Below, one piece after another: positions 17,467 through 27,500 of a DNA stretch of 29,005 bases. The position numbers and the translations under genes are program-made. Each line of letters begins with the position of its first letter. Positions within the stretch are counted from its first letter, which is position 1. A model generated the notes under the pieces. That model ran no database searches. It was not told the DNA's origin and worked only from the letters and a program-made list of their open reading frames with translations. Source of the DNA: SSSZ01 sp036732025 (GTDB taxonomy: Bacteria > Pseudomonadota > Gammaproteobacteria > Burkholderiales > Rhodocyclaceae); contig DAINDE010000047.1 of the NCBI GenBank assembly GCA_036732025.1, forward strand, positions 1 to 29,005, read 5' to 3'.

Positions 17467-18609
17467 TTACCCCTCTCGCAGGTAGCTGACGGTCATGGTC
17501 TGGTTGTGCAGCTTGCAGGAGGCCCCCGGCGTGAAGGGGCTGATTTCGCCGTAGGAATAGAAGCCGGCGAGGACGGCACGGCTGCCGAAGACCTTGCCCA
17601 CCGCTTCCACCTCCTCGTCCACCCGCGCCCCCATGACCAGCTTGCGGCCGACGCAACTGACCAGGATGGCCAGGCCCTCGCCCCCGTTGCCCTGCATGTC
17701 CGCCGCGGCTTCCGCTGCCGCCTCGGCCCCTCCCACCAGCTTGTCGGTGCTGGCATGCATCAGGCGCAGGTAGCCGGCCGGGTCGATGGCGCCGGCCAGG
17801 GTGAGGCTGCCCGCCGTCTCGTCGATGCCGAGGATGGTGCGGATGGGGCCGTTGCCCTCGCGGTCGGGGCCCACCATGGCGAAGGGGAAGAGCAGCGCGG
17901 AGGCAGGCAGCCCGCTGGCGTGGACGCCCAGTTGCCGGCGGTAGACGGCCAGGGCCGGCTCGCCGTCCAGCTCGTGGAGGACGTTGCCGGCAGCGCGGGT
18001 GACCTTGCGCGCGGGGCCGAAGGGTTCCCAGCCGCCGAAGGAGCCATGGGCGAAATGCACCGACTCCCCGCACAGGCCCGCCGCCACCACGGCCCGGTCG
18101 TCGACGCCGGCGTCCCCCAGGGTATAGGTCCGCCGGAAGGCACCGCCGTCGCCGGCCAGGCCGCCGGTGATGGGCAGTTTTTCGCCGACGACGCTGGACA
18201 GCCCGTCCACCAGGCCGCTGCCATTGACCTGGACGCCGGGGGCGAAGAGCAGGACGGCCTTGAGGTCCGGCGCGGCGATCTGGCGGCCGAGCCGCTGGCC
18301 GGCAGCGAAAGAATCCTCCATGCCCGCCAGGGGGGTGCTGCCGGAGGTCAGGCGCCCCTGGCCGAAACGCAGGGTGGTGATGGCGCAGGTGCCGTCGGCG
18401 ACGCCGCCGGCGGTGATTTCGCCGGCCGTCGAGCAGCCCAGCAGATGGGCGGCGGGAAAGCGGCGGCGCAGGGCTTCCCCCAGCCCGCCCTCGGTGAAGT
18501 GGGCGACGGCGCCGAAGGCCAGCACCAGGGAAGGGGCGTCCTCGGGCAAGGCGGCCAGGGCCTGGTCGAGGTCGGCGGGCCCGCGGGCAACGGTTTGGAA
18601 GACGCGCAT
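17467..18609 (-). CDS. FIST-domain sensory protein, 380 aa
   Basis: FIST_N followed by FIST_C, a stand-alone version of a sensory domain thought to bind small ligands such as amino acids. Recognisable parts include ALAALPEDAPSLVLAFGAVAHFTEGG, HLLGCSTAGEITAGGVADGT, VGEKLPITGGLAGDGG, YVGRKLV-like CVGRKLVMGARVDEEVE and the C-terminal FYSYGEISPFTPGASCKLHNQTMTV, which is typical. No signal peptide, membrane helix or output domain is attached, so it must act through a partner. A strong GGAGG precedes the ATG. It is divergent from the methyltransferase at 18692 and may be read into the pteridine reductase 52 bp downstream. Confidence 0.92.
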   Translation of the reverse strand: MRVFQTVARGPADLDQALAALPEDAPSLVLAFGAVAHFTEGGLGEALRRRFPAAHLLGCSTAGEITAGGVADGTCAITTLRFGQGRLTSGSTPLAGMEDSFAAGQRLGRQIAAPDLKAVLLFAPGVQVNGSGLVDGLSSVVGEKLPITGGLAGDGGAFRRTYTLGDAGVDDRAVVAAGLCGESVHFAHGSFGGWEPFGPARKVTRAAGNVLHELDGEPALAVYRRQLGVHASGLPASALLFPFAMVGPDREGNGPIRTILGIDETAGSLTLAGAIDPAGYLRLMHASTDKLVGGAEAAAEAAADMQGNGGEGLAILVSCVGRKLVMGARVDEEVEAVGKVFGSRAVLAGFYSYGEISPFTPGASCKLHNQTMTVSYLREG

Positions 18610-18691
18610 GGCTTGCCTCCTGCCTCGGGTGGGGGAAACAAGTATATCGCCCTGCCTGCCAGCGCCGCTTGCCGCTAAAATTCAGGCCGCC

Positions 18692-19846
18692 ATGTCCCTC
18701 CCCTCTCCCGCTCCCGACGCCCTCGCCCACAGCCGGCGCCTGGCCGCCCTCATCCGCGGCGAAATCGCCGCTGGCGGCGGCTGGCTGCCCTTTGCCCGCT
18801 TCATGGAGCTGGCCCTCTACGCGCCGGGCCTCGGCTATTATGCGGCGGGCGCCCGCAAGTTCGGCGCCGCCGGCGACTTCGTCACCGCCCCGGAGCTCAC
18901 CGGCCTCTTCGGCCAGGCCCTGGCGGCCCAGGCCGCCCAGGTGATGGCGGCGTCCGCCCCGCACATCCTGGAAGTGGGCGCCGGCTCCGGCCGCCTGGCG
19001 GCGGACCTGCTGCGCAGCCTGGAAGCCCTGGGCTGCCTGCCGGAGCGTTACGCCATCCTCGACCTGTCGGCGGATCTGCGCCAGCGCCAGCAGGAAACCC
19101 TGGCCCGGGAAGTCCCCCACCTGCTGGCCCGGGTGCACTGGCTGGATACCCTGCCGCCACGTTTCTCCGGCGCGGTCATCGGCAACGAGGTGCTGGACGC
19201 CATGCCGGCCAGCATCGTCGCCTGGCGCGAGGCGGGCATACAGGAACGGGGCGTGGCCCTGGCGGGCGAGGATTTCGTCTGGCAGGAGCGGCCGGCGGCC
19301 GGGCGGCTCCTGGCGGCGGCCGAGGCCATCGCCGGTCAGTGCGCCCTGCCCCCGGGTTACGAGAGCGAGATCGGCCTCGCCGCCGAGGCCTGGGCGGCGG
19401 CCTGGGGAAGCATCCTGGAAGCGGGCGCCGTCTTTCTCATCGACTACGGCTTCCCGCGCCGGGAGTTCTACCACCTGCAACGGGGCCGCGGCACCCTGAT
19501 GTGCCACTATCGCCACCAGGCCCATCCGGATCCCTTCCTCTTTCCCGGGCTGCAGGACATCACCGTGCACGTCGATTTCACCGCCATCGTCGCCGCCGCC
19601 CACGGCGCCGGGCTGGAGTTGCTCGGCTACACCAGCCAGGGGCAGTTCCTGCTCAACTGCGGCATCCTCGACTGCCTGGCCGCCCTGCCCGCCGATTCCC
19701 CGGCCTACATCCGGGCGGCGGGGGCGGTGAACAAGCTGCTCCTGCCCCACGAGATGGGGGAGCTGTTCAAGGTCATCGCCCTCGGGCGGGGCATCGACGA
19801 ACCCCTGCTGGGCTTCGCCCGGGGCGACCAGAGCTACCGGCTCTAA
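18692..19846 (+). CDS. MidA/NDUFAF7-like SAM-dependent methyltransferase, 384 aa
   Basis: Class I methyltransferase of the DUF185 family; the mitochondrial relative NDUFAF7 methylates an arginine in complex I. Visible family features: FMELALYAPGLGYYAAGARKFGAAGDFVTAPELTGLFGQ near the N-terminus, the SAM-binding motif ILEVGAGSGRLAADLL, GAVIGNEVLDAMPA and IDYGFPRREFYHLQRGRGTLMCHYRH. The ATG at 18692 fits the family start. TAAAAT at 18676 could be a -10, but it lies very close to the start codon. A complex I role in this organism is inference from family. Confidence 0.94.
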   Translation: MSLPSPAPDALAHSRRLAALIRGEIAAGGGWLPFARFMELALYAPGLGYYAAGARKFGAAGDFVTAPELTGLFGQALAAQAAQVMAASAPHILEVGAGSGRLAADLLRSLEALGCLPERYAILDLSADLRQRQQETLAREVPHLLARVHWLDTLPPRFSGAVIGNEVLDAMPASIVAWREAGIQERGVALAGEDFVWQERPAAGRLLAAAEAIAGQCALPPGYESEIGLAAEAWAAAWGSILEAGAVFLIDYGFPRREFYHLQRGRGTLMCHYRHQAHPDPFLFPGLQDITVHVDFTAIVAAAHGAGLELLGYTSQGQFLLNCGILDCLAALPADSPAYIRAAGAVNKLLLPHEMGELFKVIALGRGIDEPLLGFARGDQSYRL

Positions 19847-19854
19847 GCGAGCGG

Positions 19855-20820
19855 TCAGCCCTTCAGGGGGCGCGACAGTTCGCGGAAGCGGTTGCCCTGC
19901 CCCAGCACCAGGCGACCGAATTCGTCGAAGAGTTCCGGTTCCAGCCGCTCTGGCGGCACGGTGAAGCTGTAGCTGCCCAACCGTTCCAGGTTGCGCGTTT
20001 CCACCACCGCCACGCCGCGCCCGTAGTCGGCCCGCCAGCGCACATTGACGCTGAGTTCGCCCTTGATGCGGAAATCGGCCCGCTGCAACTGGCGGCGCTG
20101 GTCCCGCACCTCGTCGCACTGGAAGCGCAGGCCGTAGTCGAAGAGGGCCTGGCGGAAGCGCTCGACCCCCGCCCCCTCGCGGCCCACCTCCAGGCCCCGG
20201 GGCGAGGCGAGCTGGTAGGAAAAGGTGACGGCGTCCACCAGGGCGCCGGCGCTTTCCGAGTGGGTGCGGTAGTCGGCGAAGCCCTCCTGCCAGGCCAGGC
20301 CGGAAAATACCGCCGAATCGAGCAGGTGGTATTCCCGCCCTACCGTCGGCTTGAGGATGTTGAGCTGCTGCACCAGTTCGTGCAGGTAGGCGAAGGCCTG
20401 GCGCAAGCCCCGGTCGAGGGTCTCGTTGAGCGCCGTGCGCTGCACCAGCTCCTGGTGCAGTTGCCGCTGCCGCTCCCGGGCCTGCTCCCGCAGCGCATCG
20501 AGCAGGGAGCTGCCGGGGAAGCTGCTGGCAGACGCCGGCTCCTCCGCCGGGGCGGTGCGCTTCGGCACGTGGTGGCGGACGCCCTCGCCGACGATGTGGG
20601 GATACGTCTTCTCCGGCACCAGGGGGGCCGCCGGCGCCGCGGCGGAGGCGTCGGCTTCCTGCTCGGCCCGGTCGATGTCGAAGGCCTCGATCTCGTGGAT
20701 CAGCTCGTCGGCGATGGCCGCCCAGTCCCGCTCCTCGCGCCGGTGGCCGTCGCGCTTGGCGCGGATGGCCTCGGCGATGGCCTCGCTGGCCACGGGGGAG
20801 GGGCGCTTGGGATCGGACAT
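19855..20820 (-). CDS. Conserved hypothetical protein, 321 aa
   Basis: I do not recognise the family. Residues 1-60 are charged and helical (ending WAAIADELIHEIEAFDIDRAEQE), 60-105 are Ala/Pro-rich and likely disordered, 105-165 form a probable coiled coil (LREQARERQRQLHQELVQRTALNE... LHELVQQLNILKPTV), and the C-terminal half is a compact mixed domain (REYHLLDS... FRIKGELSVNVRWRADYGRGVAVVETRNLERLGSYSF). No signal peptide, membrane segment or catalytic motif is seen. It is convergent with the methyltransferase (8 bp gap) and divergent from the YjfB-like gene. It is likely cytosolic. Confidence 0.85.
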   Translation of the reverse strand: MSDPKRPSPVASEAIAEAIRAKRDGHRREERDWAAIADELIHEIEAFDIDRAEQEADASAAAPAAPLVPEKTYPHIVGEGVRHHVPKRTAPAEEPASASSFPGSSLLDALREQARERQRQLHQELVQRTALNETLDRGLRQAFAYLHELVQQLNILKPTVGREYHLLDSAVFSGLAWQEGFADYRTHSESAGALVDAVTFSYQLASPRGLEVGREGAGVERFRQALFDYGLRFQCDEVRDQRRQLQRADFRIKGELSVNVRWRADYGRGVAVVETRNLERLGSYSFTVPPERLEPELFDEFGRLVLGQGNRFRELSRPLKG

Positions 20821-20884
20821 TGTGTTTGCCGGTGACTGAACTATATTTACACTATTAGCGTTTTGGCGGCGGAGCAAGTCAACC

Positions 20885-21076
20885 ATGGAACTGTCCGGCA
20901 TCGGCAGCCTCAGCACGGCCCTCTCCCAGGCCCAGACCGGGGACGCGGCGGCCATCCTGGTCATGAAGAAGGCCCTGGAAATCCAGCAGCAGGGAGCCCT
21001 GCAGCTCATCCAGTCCCTTCCCCAGCCGACCGGCAACCCGCCCCACCTGGGGCAGAACATCGACGTCAAGGCCTGA
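20885..21076 (+). CDS. YjfB-like putative motility protein, 63 aa
   Basis: A short helical protein matching the YjfB family layout: N-terminal hydrophobic/Ser stretch SGIGSLSTALSQAQTGDAAAILVMKKALEIQQQGALQLIQSLP and a short C-terminal tail ending with NPPHLGQNIDVKA. Family members are linked to flagellar motility by genomic association; no mechanism is known. It is alone here, with no flagellar genes in the window. TATATT at 20842-20847 is a possible -10. Confidence 0.85.
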   Translation: MELSGIGSLSTALSQAQTGDAAAILVMKKALEIQQQGALQLIQSLPQPTGNPPHLGQNIDVKA

Positions 21077-21100
21077 GGCGCGGCAATCCGCCGCCGGGGT

Positions 21101-21922
21101 TCAGCGGGCGCTTGAACCTTCCAGGCGTTCCAGCCAGTGGCAGAGCGTGGCCGCAACCAGCGGCCATTCCTTTTCGTGGGTCACCGCGTGGCCCATGCCG
21201 TGGAAGATATGGGCATGCAGGCCGTAGGTCTGGGCCGTGGCCTGGACCAGGAAGGCGGGCACCAGCAAGTCCTTTTCCGCCCCCAGGATGAGCATGGGCG
21301 GGCGGTGCATGGCCAGCAGATCGGGCAGGTTGAACATGGACATGTCCCAGATGGCCCGGTGGGATTCGGCCTGCATGCGGGACAGCCAGGCGCGCAGCAG
21401 TTCGTCGGACACCTCCTGGGCGAAGAGGGCGTCGTGCACCACCTCGATGTCGGTGTAGTTGCCGCCCAGGATGCGGTTGAGCTCCATGAACAGCTCCGGC
21501 TTTTGCATCAGCAGGTGGAACTGGGCCGCCACCAGGCCCTGGGGCGGCACCGAGCAGACCAGGGCCGCGCCGGCCGCCGGGCGTCGCTCCAGGTACTTCT
21601 GGACGACGAAGCCGCCCATGGAGTGGCCCACCAGGACGGCCTCGCCACCGAGGTGGTCGACGATGGCGGCGACGTCGTCCACGTAGTCGGCGATCGAATG
21701 CCAGTCGATATGCTCGCGGCCGGCGCTGCCGCCATGGCCGCGCAGGGACAGGGCGTGGCTGGCGAAGCCGGCGGCGGCGAGGAAGGGCATGAAGGTCTCG
21801 GTCCACATCCAGCCACCGGCGAAGGCGCCGTGGACGAAGAGGACGGGCGGCAGCTCCCGGGTGGCGCCGGCGGGGGCGCAGGAGAAAAGTTCGAGGCCGC
21901 CGATGTGGTCGTGGTTGATCAT
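21101..21922 (-). CDS. Alpha/beta hydrolase, 273 aa
   Basis: Alpha/beta hydrolase fold with a complete triad: nucleophile S101 in GHSMGG, D218 (LGAEKDLLVP) and H245 (GMGHAVTHEKEW), plus the oxyanion motif HGAFAGG (31-37). No signal peptide, so cytosolic. The cap region (about 125-200) is helical. The substrate cannot be predicted; esterase, lipase-like or thioesterase activity are all possible. It is divergent from the small membrane protein at 21982. Confidence 0.92.
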   Translation of the reverse strand: MINHDHIGGLELFSCAPAGATRELPPVLFVHGAFAGGWMWTETFMPFLAAAGFASHALSLRGHGGSAGREHIDWHSIADYVDDVAAIVDHLGGEAVLVGHSMGGFVVQKYLERRPAAGAALVCSVPPQGLVAAQFHLLMQKPELFMELNRILGGNYTDIEVVHDALFAQEVSDELLRAWLSRMQAESHRAIWDMSMFNLPDLLAMHRPPMLILGAEKDLLVPAFLVQATAQTYGLHAHIFHGMGHAVTHEKEWPLVAATLCHWLERLEGSSAR

Positions 21923-21981
21923 GGTCTCTGGTCGGGTTTGGCGTGTTCTAATGGGCGAACTGACATCCTGCGCCCGCCGAT

Positions 21982-22179
21982 ATGTTGAAGTGGATACTCA
22001 CTCTCGTCATTGCCATCTTCCTGCTTGGCCTGGTGGCGCCCCACCTGGCCCGGTGGATTCGCTTCGGCCGGCTGCCGGGAGATGTGGCCGTCCGCCTGCA
22101 TGGGCGCACATACCGCTTTCCCTTCGCCAGCACCCTGCTTCTTTCGGCGCTCCTGTTCCTCTTGTCACGTTTCCTTTAG
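21982..22179 (+). CDS. DUF2905 small membrane protein, 65 aa
   Basis: Two membrane helices (about 3-20 and 49-64) around the conserved segment IRFGRLPGDVAVRLHGRTYRFPFAST, the signature of DUF2905. Function unknown. Its 3' end overlaps the end of cca by 15 bp on the opposite strand. Confidence 0.93.
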   Translation: MLKWILTLVIAIFLLGLVAPHLARWIRFGRLPGDVAVRLHGRTYRFPFASTLLLSALLFLLSRFL

Positions 22180-23382
22180 GGCGCCCTTGACGGCGGCCAC
22201 CCGGGCCGCGTGCACCCGCTGCGGAATGGCCCCCCGGTCGGCGCACTGGCGGGCCACGGCGCCCGCATCCACGGCCTTGGCCGCGGCCAGGGCGCGGTGG
22301 AACAGCTCGGCCACCGGGTAGGGGGCATTCTCCTGGCCGAGGCGGCCGTTGAAATCGCACTGGCAGACCTGGAGCAGTTCGGCGAAGCGTTCCGGGCGGC
22401 GCAGGGCGTCGGTCTGTTCGAGCAGGGAAACCACCGTGGCGGCACGCAATTCGTCGCCGCGATGGATGTCCCCGTGCCAGCGGGCCGCCAGCAGCGCCAG
22501 GTCGCGGCAGTCGCCGGGCACCTTGAGGCGGGCGCACAGTTCCCCGGCCAGTTCGACGCTGCGGGCCTCGTGGCCGTGGTGCCGGGGCAGCAGGTCGGCG
22601 GGGGTGGTGCCCTTGCCCAGGTCGTGGGCCAGGGCGGCGAAGCGCACGGCCAGGCCGTAGCCCTGGCGGGCCGCCTCGTCCACCACCATCAGGGTATGGA
22701 TGCCGCTGTCCACCTCGGGATGGAAATCCGCCCGCTGGGGCACGCCGAAGAGGCGGTCCACCTCCGGCAGCAGCCGGGCCAGGGCACCGCATTCCCGCAG
22801 CACCTCGAACATCCGCGCGGGCCGGTTTTCCATGAGGCCCCGGGCCAGCTCCTGCCAGACCCGTTCCGGCACCAGGTGATCCACCTCGCCGTTGGCCACC
22901 ATCTCCCGCAGCAGGGCCAGGGTTTCCGGCGCCACGGTGAATTCGGAGAAGCGGGCGGCGAAGCGGGCCAGGCGCAGGATGCGTACCGGGTCCTCGACGA
23001 AGGCCGGCCCCACGTGGCGCAGCACCCGCGCCGCCAGATCGGCCTGGCCGCCGTAGGGGTCCACCAGGGAACCGTCCTCGCCCCGGGCCATGGCGTTGAT
23101 GGTCAGGTCGCGGCGGGCAAGATCCTCTTCCAGCGTGACGTCGGGTGCGGCGTGGAAGGTGAAGCCGTGGTAGCCCCGCCCCGACTTCCTTTCGGTGCGG
23201 GCCAGGGCGTACTCCTCCTGGGTGCGGGGGTGGAGGAAGACGGGAAAGTCGCGGCCCACGGGCTTGAACCCGGCCGCGAGCATCTCCTCCGGGGTGGCGC
23301 CCACCACCACCCAGTCGCGGTCGGCCACCGGCCGGCCGAGGAGTTCGTCCCGGACGGCGCCGCCGACGATGTAGGCTTTCAT
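22165..23382 (-). CDS. cca: Multifunctional CCA-adding enzyme, 405 aa
   Basis: Adds or repairs the CCA end of tRNAs. The nucleotidyltransferase head has GGAVRDELLGRPVADRDW with metal aspartates D21 and D23, RRDLTINAMA and the EDPVRILRLARFAARF helix. The C-terminal part carries an HD domain (H253, D254 in AHDLGKG, then HHGHEARS), as in the E. coli-type multifunctional enzyme with phosphatase/phosphodiesterase activity. The length is typical. The ATG at 23382 is preferred over an upstream in-frame TTG. Confidence 0.97.
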   Translation of the reverse strand: MKAYIVGGAVRDELLGRPVADRDWVVVGATPEEMLAAGFKPVGRDFPVFLHPRTQEEYALARTERKSGRGYHGFTFHAAPDVTLEEDLARRDLTINAMARGEDGSLVDPYGGQADLAARVLRHVGPAFVEDPVRILRLARFAARFSEFTVAPETLALLREMVANGEVDHLVPERVWQELARGLMENRPARMFEVLRECGALARLLPEVDRLFGVPQRADFHPEVDSGIHTLMVVDEAARQGYGLAVRFAALAHDLGKGTTPADLLPRHHGHEARSVELAGELCARLKVPGDCRDLALLAARWHGDIHRGDELRAATVVSLLEQTDALRRPERFAELLQVCQCDFNGRLGQENAPYPVAELFHRALAAAKAVDAGAVARQCADRGAIPQRVHAARVAAVKGALKET

Positions 23383-23401
23383 CGGCGGCAAGGGCCGCGG
23401 C

Positions 23402-24364
23402 TTATCGGCCCGCCCGGAAGCGGAAGCTGTCGAGCTTGCCCTTGGGCGTGTTGCGGGCCACGTAGCTGGGCGCGATGGCTTCCAGCGCCGTCGGCTGCCA
23501 GCCCGGGGGGGTGTTGCAGCCGGCGGCGCAGACGCTGTCCACCTGCATCGAACGCAAGTTGTCCGGGGAGAGCATGGGCTTGGGCATCAGCCATAGCAGG
23601 CCGGCCTGGAGGTAGGCCCAGCCTTCGGAAAGGGCGACGATGCGGGCGGAGCTGCCGCACAGCTTGGCGGTGTAATCCAGCAGTTCGCGCAGGGTGTAGG
23701 TCTTGGGCCCGCAGAGATCGTAGGCCTGGCCGAAGGTGGCGGGGTTGCCCAGGCCGTCCACGAAGGCATCGGCCACGTCGGCCACCCATACGGGCTGGAA
23801 GCGGGCCTGGCCGAAGCCGAGCGGGAAGAAGGGCAGCTTCTTCAGCATGGCGGCGAACATGGACAGGAAGGAGTCGCCCAGGCCGAAGATGACCGAGGGG
23901 CGGAAGACGGTGACGTCCAGGTCGCCCTGGGCGGCGAGGACGGCCTTCTCGCCGTCGCCCTTGGAGCAGAGGTATTCGGAGGGGCCCTGGGAGTCGGCCT
24001 TGAGGGCGCTCATGTGCAGCAGGCGGCGCACCCCGGCGGCCTTGCAGGCGGCGACGATCTTCCGGGGCAGCTCCACGTGGGCGTTGGCGAAGTCGGCGCT
24101 GTAGGGCAGCTTGACGTCCCGGCTGTGCAGGATGCCCACCAGGTTGATCACCGCGTCCTGCCCGGCGACCAGGCCGGCCAGGGTCTTTTCGCAATTGATG
24201 TCGGCTTCCACCATTTCGACGTTGGGCAGCATGATCAGCGCCTTGGTGCGTTCCCGGCGGCGGGTCGGGATGGTGACCTCGACGCCTCGTTCGGAGAGGC
24301 GGTTGGCGATGTAGGTACCGACGAAGCCGCTACCCCCCAGCAGCAGAACCTTCTTGATGTCCAT
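23402..24364 (-). CDS. NDUFA9-like NAD(P)-binding protein (atypical SDR), 320 aa
   Basis: Rossmann protein of the complex I NDUFA9 subunit family. The nucleotide-binding motif GGSGFVG is at 10-16, and the YxxxK-like YLCSK follows LLHMSALKADSQGPSE. VFRPSVIFGLGDSFLSMFA and VADVADAFV are characteristic. The C-terminal part (LLWLMPKPMLSPDNLRSMQVDSV) matches this group rather than sugar epimerases. It ends 19 bp before the cca start, likely cotranscribed. Whether it works with complex I or as an oxidoreductase is not known. Confidence 0.92.
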   Translation of the reverse strand: MDIKKVLLLGGSGFVGTYIANRLSERGVEVTIPTRRRERTKALIMLPNVEMVEADINCEKTLAGLVAGQDAVINLVGILHSRDVKLPYSADFANAHVELPRKIVAACKAAGVRRLLHMSALKADSQGPSEYLCSKGDGEKAVLAAQGDLDVTVFRPSVIFGLGDSFLSMFAAMLKKLPFFPLGFGQARFQPVWVADVADAFVDGLGNPATFGQAYDLCGPKTYTLRELLDYTAKLCGSSARIVALSEGWAYLQAGLLWLMPKPMLSPDNLRSMQVDSVCAAGCNTPPGWQPTALEAIAPSYVARNTPKGKLDSFRFRAGR

Positions 24365-24540
24365 GGTGAAGCCCCGGATTGGAATTCGAAAAGCGCCAAT
24401 TTTAACCGAAGGTGGCCTCGCGTTGGCGGAACCGGGGCTATTCCGCACATTTGTGTGCCGCGAGCGCCTGTTGCGTCGTGGAAGCCCTGTTTCCGGACTA
24501 GAATTTCGGCATAACACCAATGCCGAGTGAGGAGCCCGCC
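24365..24540. promoter_or_regulatory. Divergent intergenic region of the NDUFA9-like and DUF748 genes
   Basis: A 176-bp gene-free gap that must hold both outward promoters. On the plus strand TTGCGT (24471) and TAGAAT (24499) are promoter-like, but their 22-bp spacing is too long. GAGGAG at 24530-24535 is the DUF748 ribosome site. No clear operator or RNA element is seen. Confidence 0.4.
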
Positions 24541-27500
24541 ATGACCGAATCCCAAGCCCCGTCGCCCGCTCCCCGGAATCTCGCCGGCCGCGCCCAGGAG
24601 ATCGCCCGGCGGCCCAGGGTGAGGAAGGCCGCCTTGTGGACCGTCGGCATCGTCGTGGCCTTCGGCGCCTTCGGCTTCCTCGCCGCTCCCCCCATCGCCA
24701 AGTCGCTGCTCGAAAGCAGGCTGGGCGAGGCGCTGCACCGCAAGGTGAGCATCGGCGGCATCAGCATCAATCCCTACGTGCTGTCGGCCAGGATCGAGGG
24801 GTTTTCGGTGACGGCCGAGGACCATGAGGTCTTCGGCTTCGACAGCCTCTACGTCAACCTCCAGGCCTCATCGATCTTGCGTGGCGGGCCGGTGGTTCAG
24901 GAGGTGAAGCTGGACGGTCCCCGCGTCCACGTGACGCGGGTGAGCGACGACCGTTACGACATTTCCGACCTCATCGACGAATGGTCAAAGCCTTCCGACT
25001 CGCCGACGCCCAAGTTCGCGGTGAATAACATCCAGGTCGGCGGCGGCAAGGTCACCTTCGTGGACAAGCCCGCCGGCGTCAGCCACGAGGTCACCGATCT
25101 GGCCCTGCGCCTGCCCTTCGTGTCCAGCCTGCCCTACCAGACCGACATCTACGTCGAGCCCCATTTCTCGGCCCAGGTGAACGGCTCGCCCCTGGTCCTG
25201 GAGGGCCGCAGCAAGCCTTTCAAGGAATCCCACGAGAGCGAGCTGTCCCTGGACCTGGACCGGGCGGACCTGGTGCGCTACCTGCCCTACTCGCCGGTGA
25301 AGCTGCCCTTCGCCGCCCGGAGCGGCACCCTGGATACCGAACTGAAGCTGATCTTCAGCCAGGGCAACGGAGCCCCCGCCGCGGTCCGGCTCACCGGCGC
25401 CGTGCATGTGAAGAACCTTGACCTCGACGAGGCCGGCGGCCAGCCCCTGGTGAGCTGGAAGCAGCTCGACATCGCCCTGGCCGAGGCGGATCTCCTCAAG
25501 CGCCATTTCGTCATCGACAAGGTGAGCCTGGCCGGCCTGGAGAACCACCTGCGCGCCACTCCCCAGGGCACCCTCAACTGGCTGGACATCGTCCAGCACC
25601 TGCAGGGCAATACTTCCGCCAAGCCTGCAGCGGCCGCCGCCCCGGCCGAGCCGATGACCTGGCTGGTGAAGGAAGTCGCGGTGAGCGGCGCCACCCAGTT
25701 CTGGCGGGACGAATCCCGGGGCAAGGCCTTCGAGGCGGCGGTGCGCGACATCGAGGTGACGGCGCGTGGCATCGACAGCGCTTTCGCCGGCCCCGTCGAA
25801 GTGGACGCCGCCTGGAGCATCGACGGCGGCCAGCAGTTCCGCCTCAAGCGCGGCGAGATCAAGGGGGCGGCCATCGACGTCGGCAAGCGCCAGGCCCATC
25901 TCGGCCAGGTCACCCTGAGCGGCGCCGAGGTGCAGGCGATCCGCGACGCCAAGGGTGTCCTCGACCTGCCCCAGGGGCCCCTCCTCAAGGCCGCGGAAGC
26001 GCCTGCGCCCGCCGGCAAGGAGGCGCCCTGGGTGGTTTCCGCGGCCCGGCTCGCCCTCGCCGCGGCGGCCCTGCGCTACGAGGACCGCAGCCTCAAGGAC
26101 AAGTCGGTGCAGGTGATCGACAATTTCTCCGTCACCGTGGACGACTTCTCCACGGCCCCGGGCAAGAAGGCGACCCTGGCGGTGGATGGCCGCATCAACC
26201 AGAAGGGCGCCCTGAAGACCGCCGGCGACCTGCAGTTGCAGCCCCTGGCCGCCAACCTGGAGGTGGACATCACCGGCCTGCCCCTGCTGCCGGTGCAGCC
26301 CTTCTTCACCGACCGCCTCAACGTCACCCTGGTGCGCGGCCAGGTCTCGGCCAAGGGCAAGGTGGCCCTGGCCGAAGGCAAGGACGGTTACAACGGCGGC
26401 TACAAGGGCCAGGTCACCCTGGGTGACCTGCACACCATCGACAAGCTCAACAGCACCGACCTGCTCAAGTGGAAATCCCTCTACATCGGGGGTATCGACG
26501 CGAAATTGCAGCCGTTTGCCCTCAACGTCGGCGAAATTGCCCTGAGCGACTTCTACGCCCGCATGATCGTGACGCCCGAAGGCAAGCTCAATCTCTCCCA
26601 GATCGTGAGGAAGCCCGGCGAGGAGGAGGCGACGACGACGGTGCCGGCAGCGCCGGCCAAACCGGCGGAGGCGCCGCCACCGGCACCGGCGGCCCAGGCC
26701 AGGACGGCCGCCGCGCCGGCCAAGGCGGCGCCTCCCGTCGCCATCGGCCGGGTGACCCTGCAGGGGGGCACCGTCAATTTCTCCGATTTCTTCGTCAAGC
26801 CCAACTACACCGTCAATGTGACCAAGATCGTCGGTTCGGTGAAGGGCCTGTCCTCGGCGGCGGGCACCCTCGCCGACATGGAGCTGCGCGGCAGCTACGG
26901 CAACGCCGCGCCGGTGGAAGTCAGCGCCAAGCTCAACCCCCTGGCGGCCAAGGCCCACCTCGACCTCAAGGGCGAAATCCGCGGCGTCGATCTGACCACC
27001 CTCTCCACCTACTCCGGCAAGTACGCCGGCTACGCCATCGACAAGGGCAAGCTCTCCCTCTACGTCACCTACAAGCTGGCCGACAACCAGCTTAACGCCG
27101 AGAACCGGGTCTTCCTCGACCAACTCACCTTCGGCGACAAGGTGGACAGCCCCGACGCCACCAGCCTGCCCGTCAAGCTCGCCGTGGCGCTGCTCAAGAA
27201 CGGCCGCGGCGAGATCGACATCAACCTGCCCATTTCCGGCTCCCTGGACGATCCGGATTTCTCGGTGGGGGGCATCATCGTCCGCGTCATCGTCAATCTC
27301 TTCGTCAAGGCGGTGACCTCGCCCTTCGCCCTGCTCGGCTCCCTCTTCGGCGGCGGCGCCGAACTGTCCAACGTCGAGTTCGACGCCGGCTACGCCACCC
27401 TCGCCCCGGCTGCCGTCAAGAAGCTGGAAGCCCTGGCCAAGGCCATGAACGACCGCCCGGCCCTGAAGCTGGAAGTCGCCGGCCGGGTCGATCCCGAAAC

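Noticed and set aside
17144..20119. Very long minus-strand frame (991 codons) crossing several genes
   Set aside because: It overlaps the FIST, reductase and methyltransferase genes in other frames, and its composition is low-complexity Ala/Gly/Arg/Pro, a high-GC artefact.
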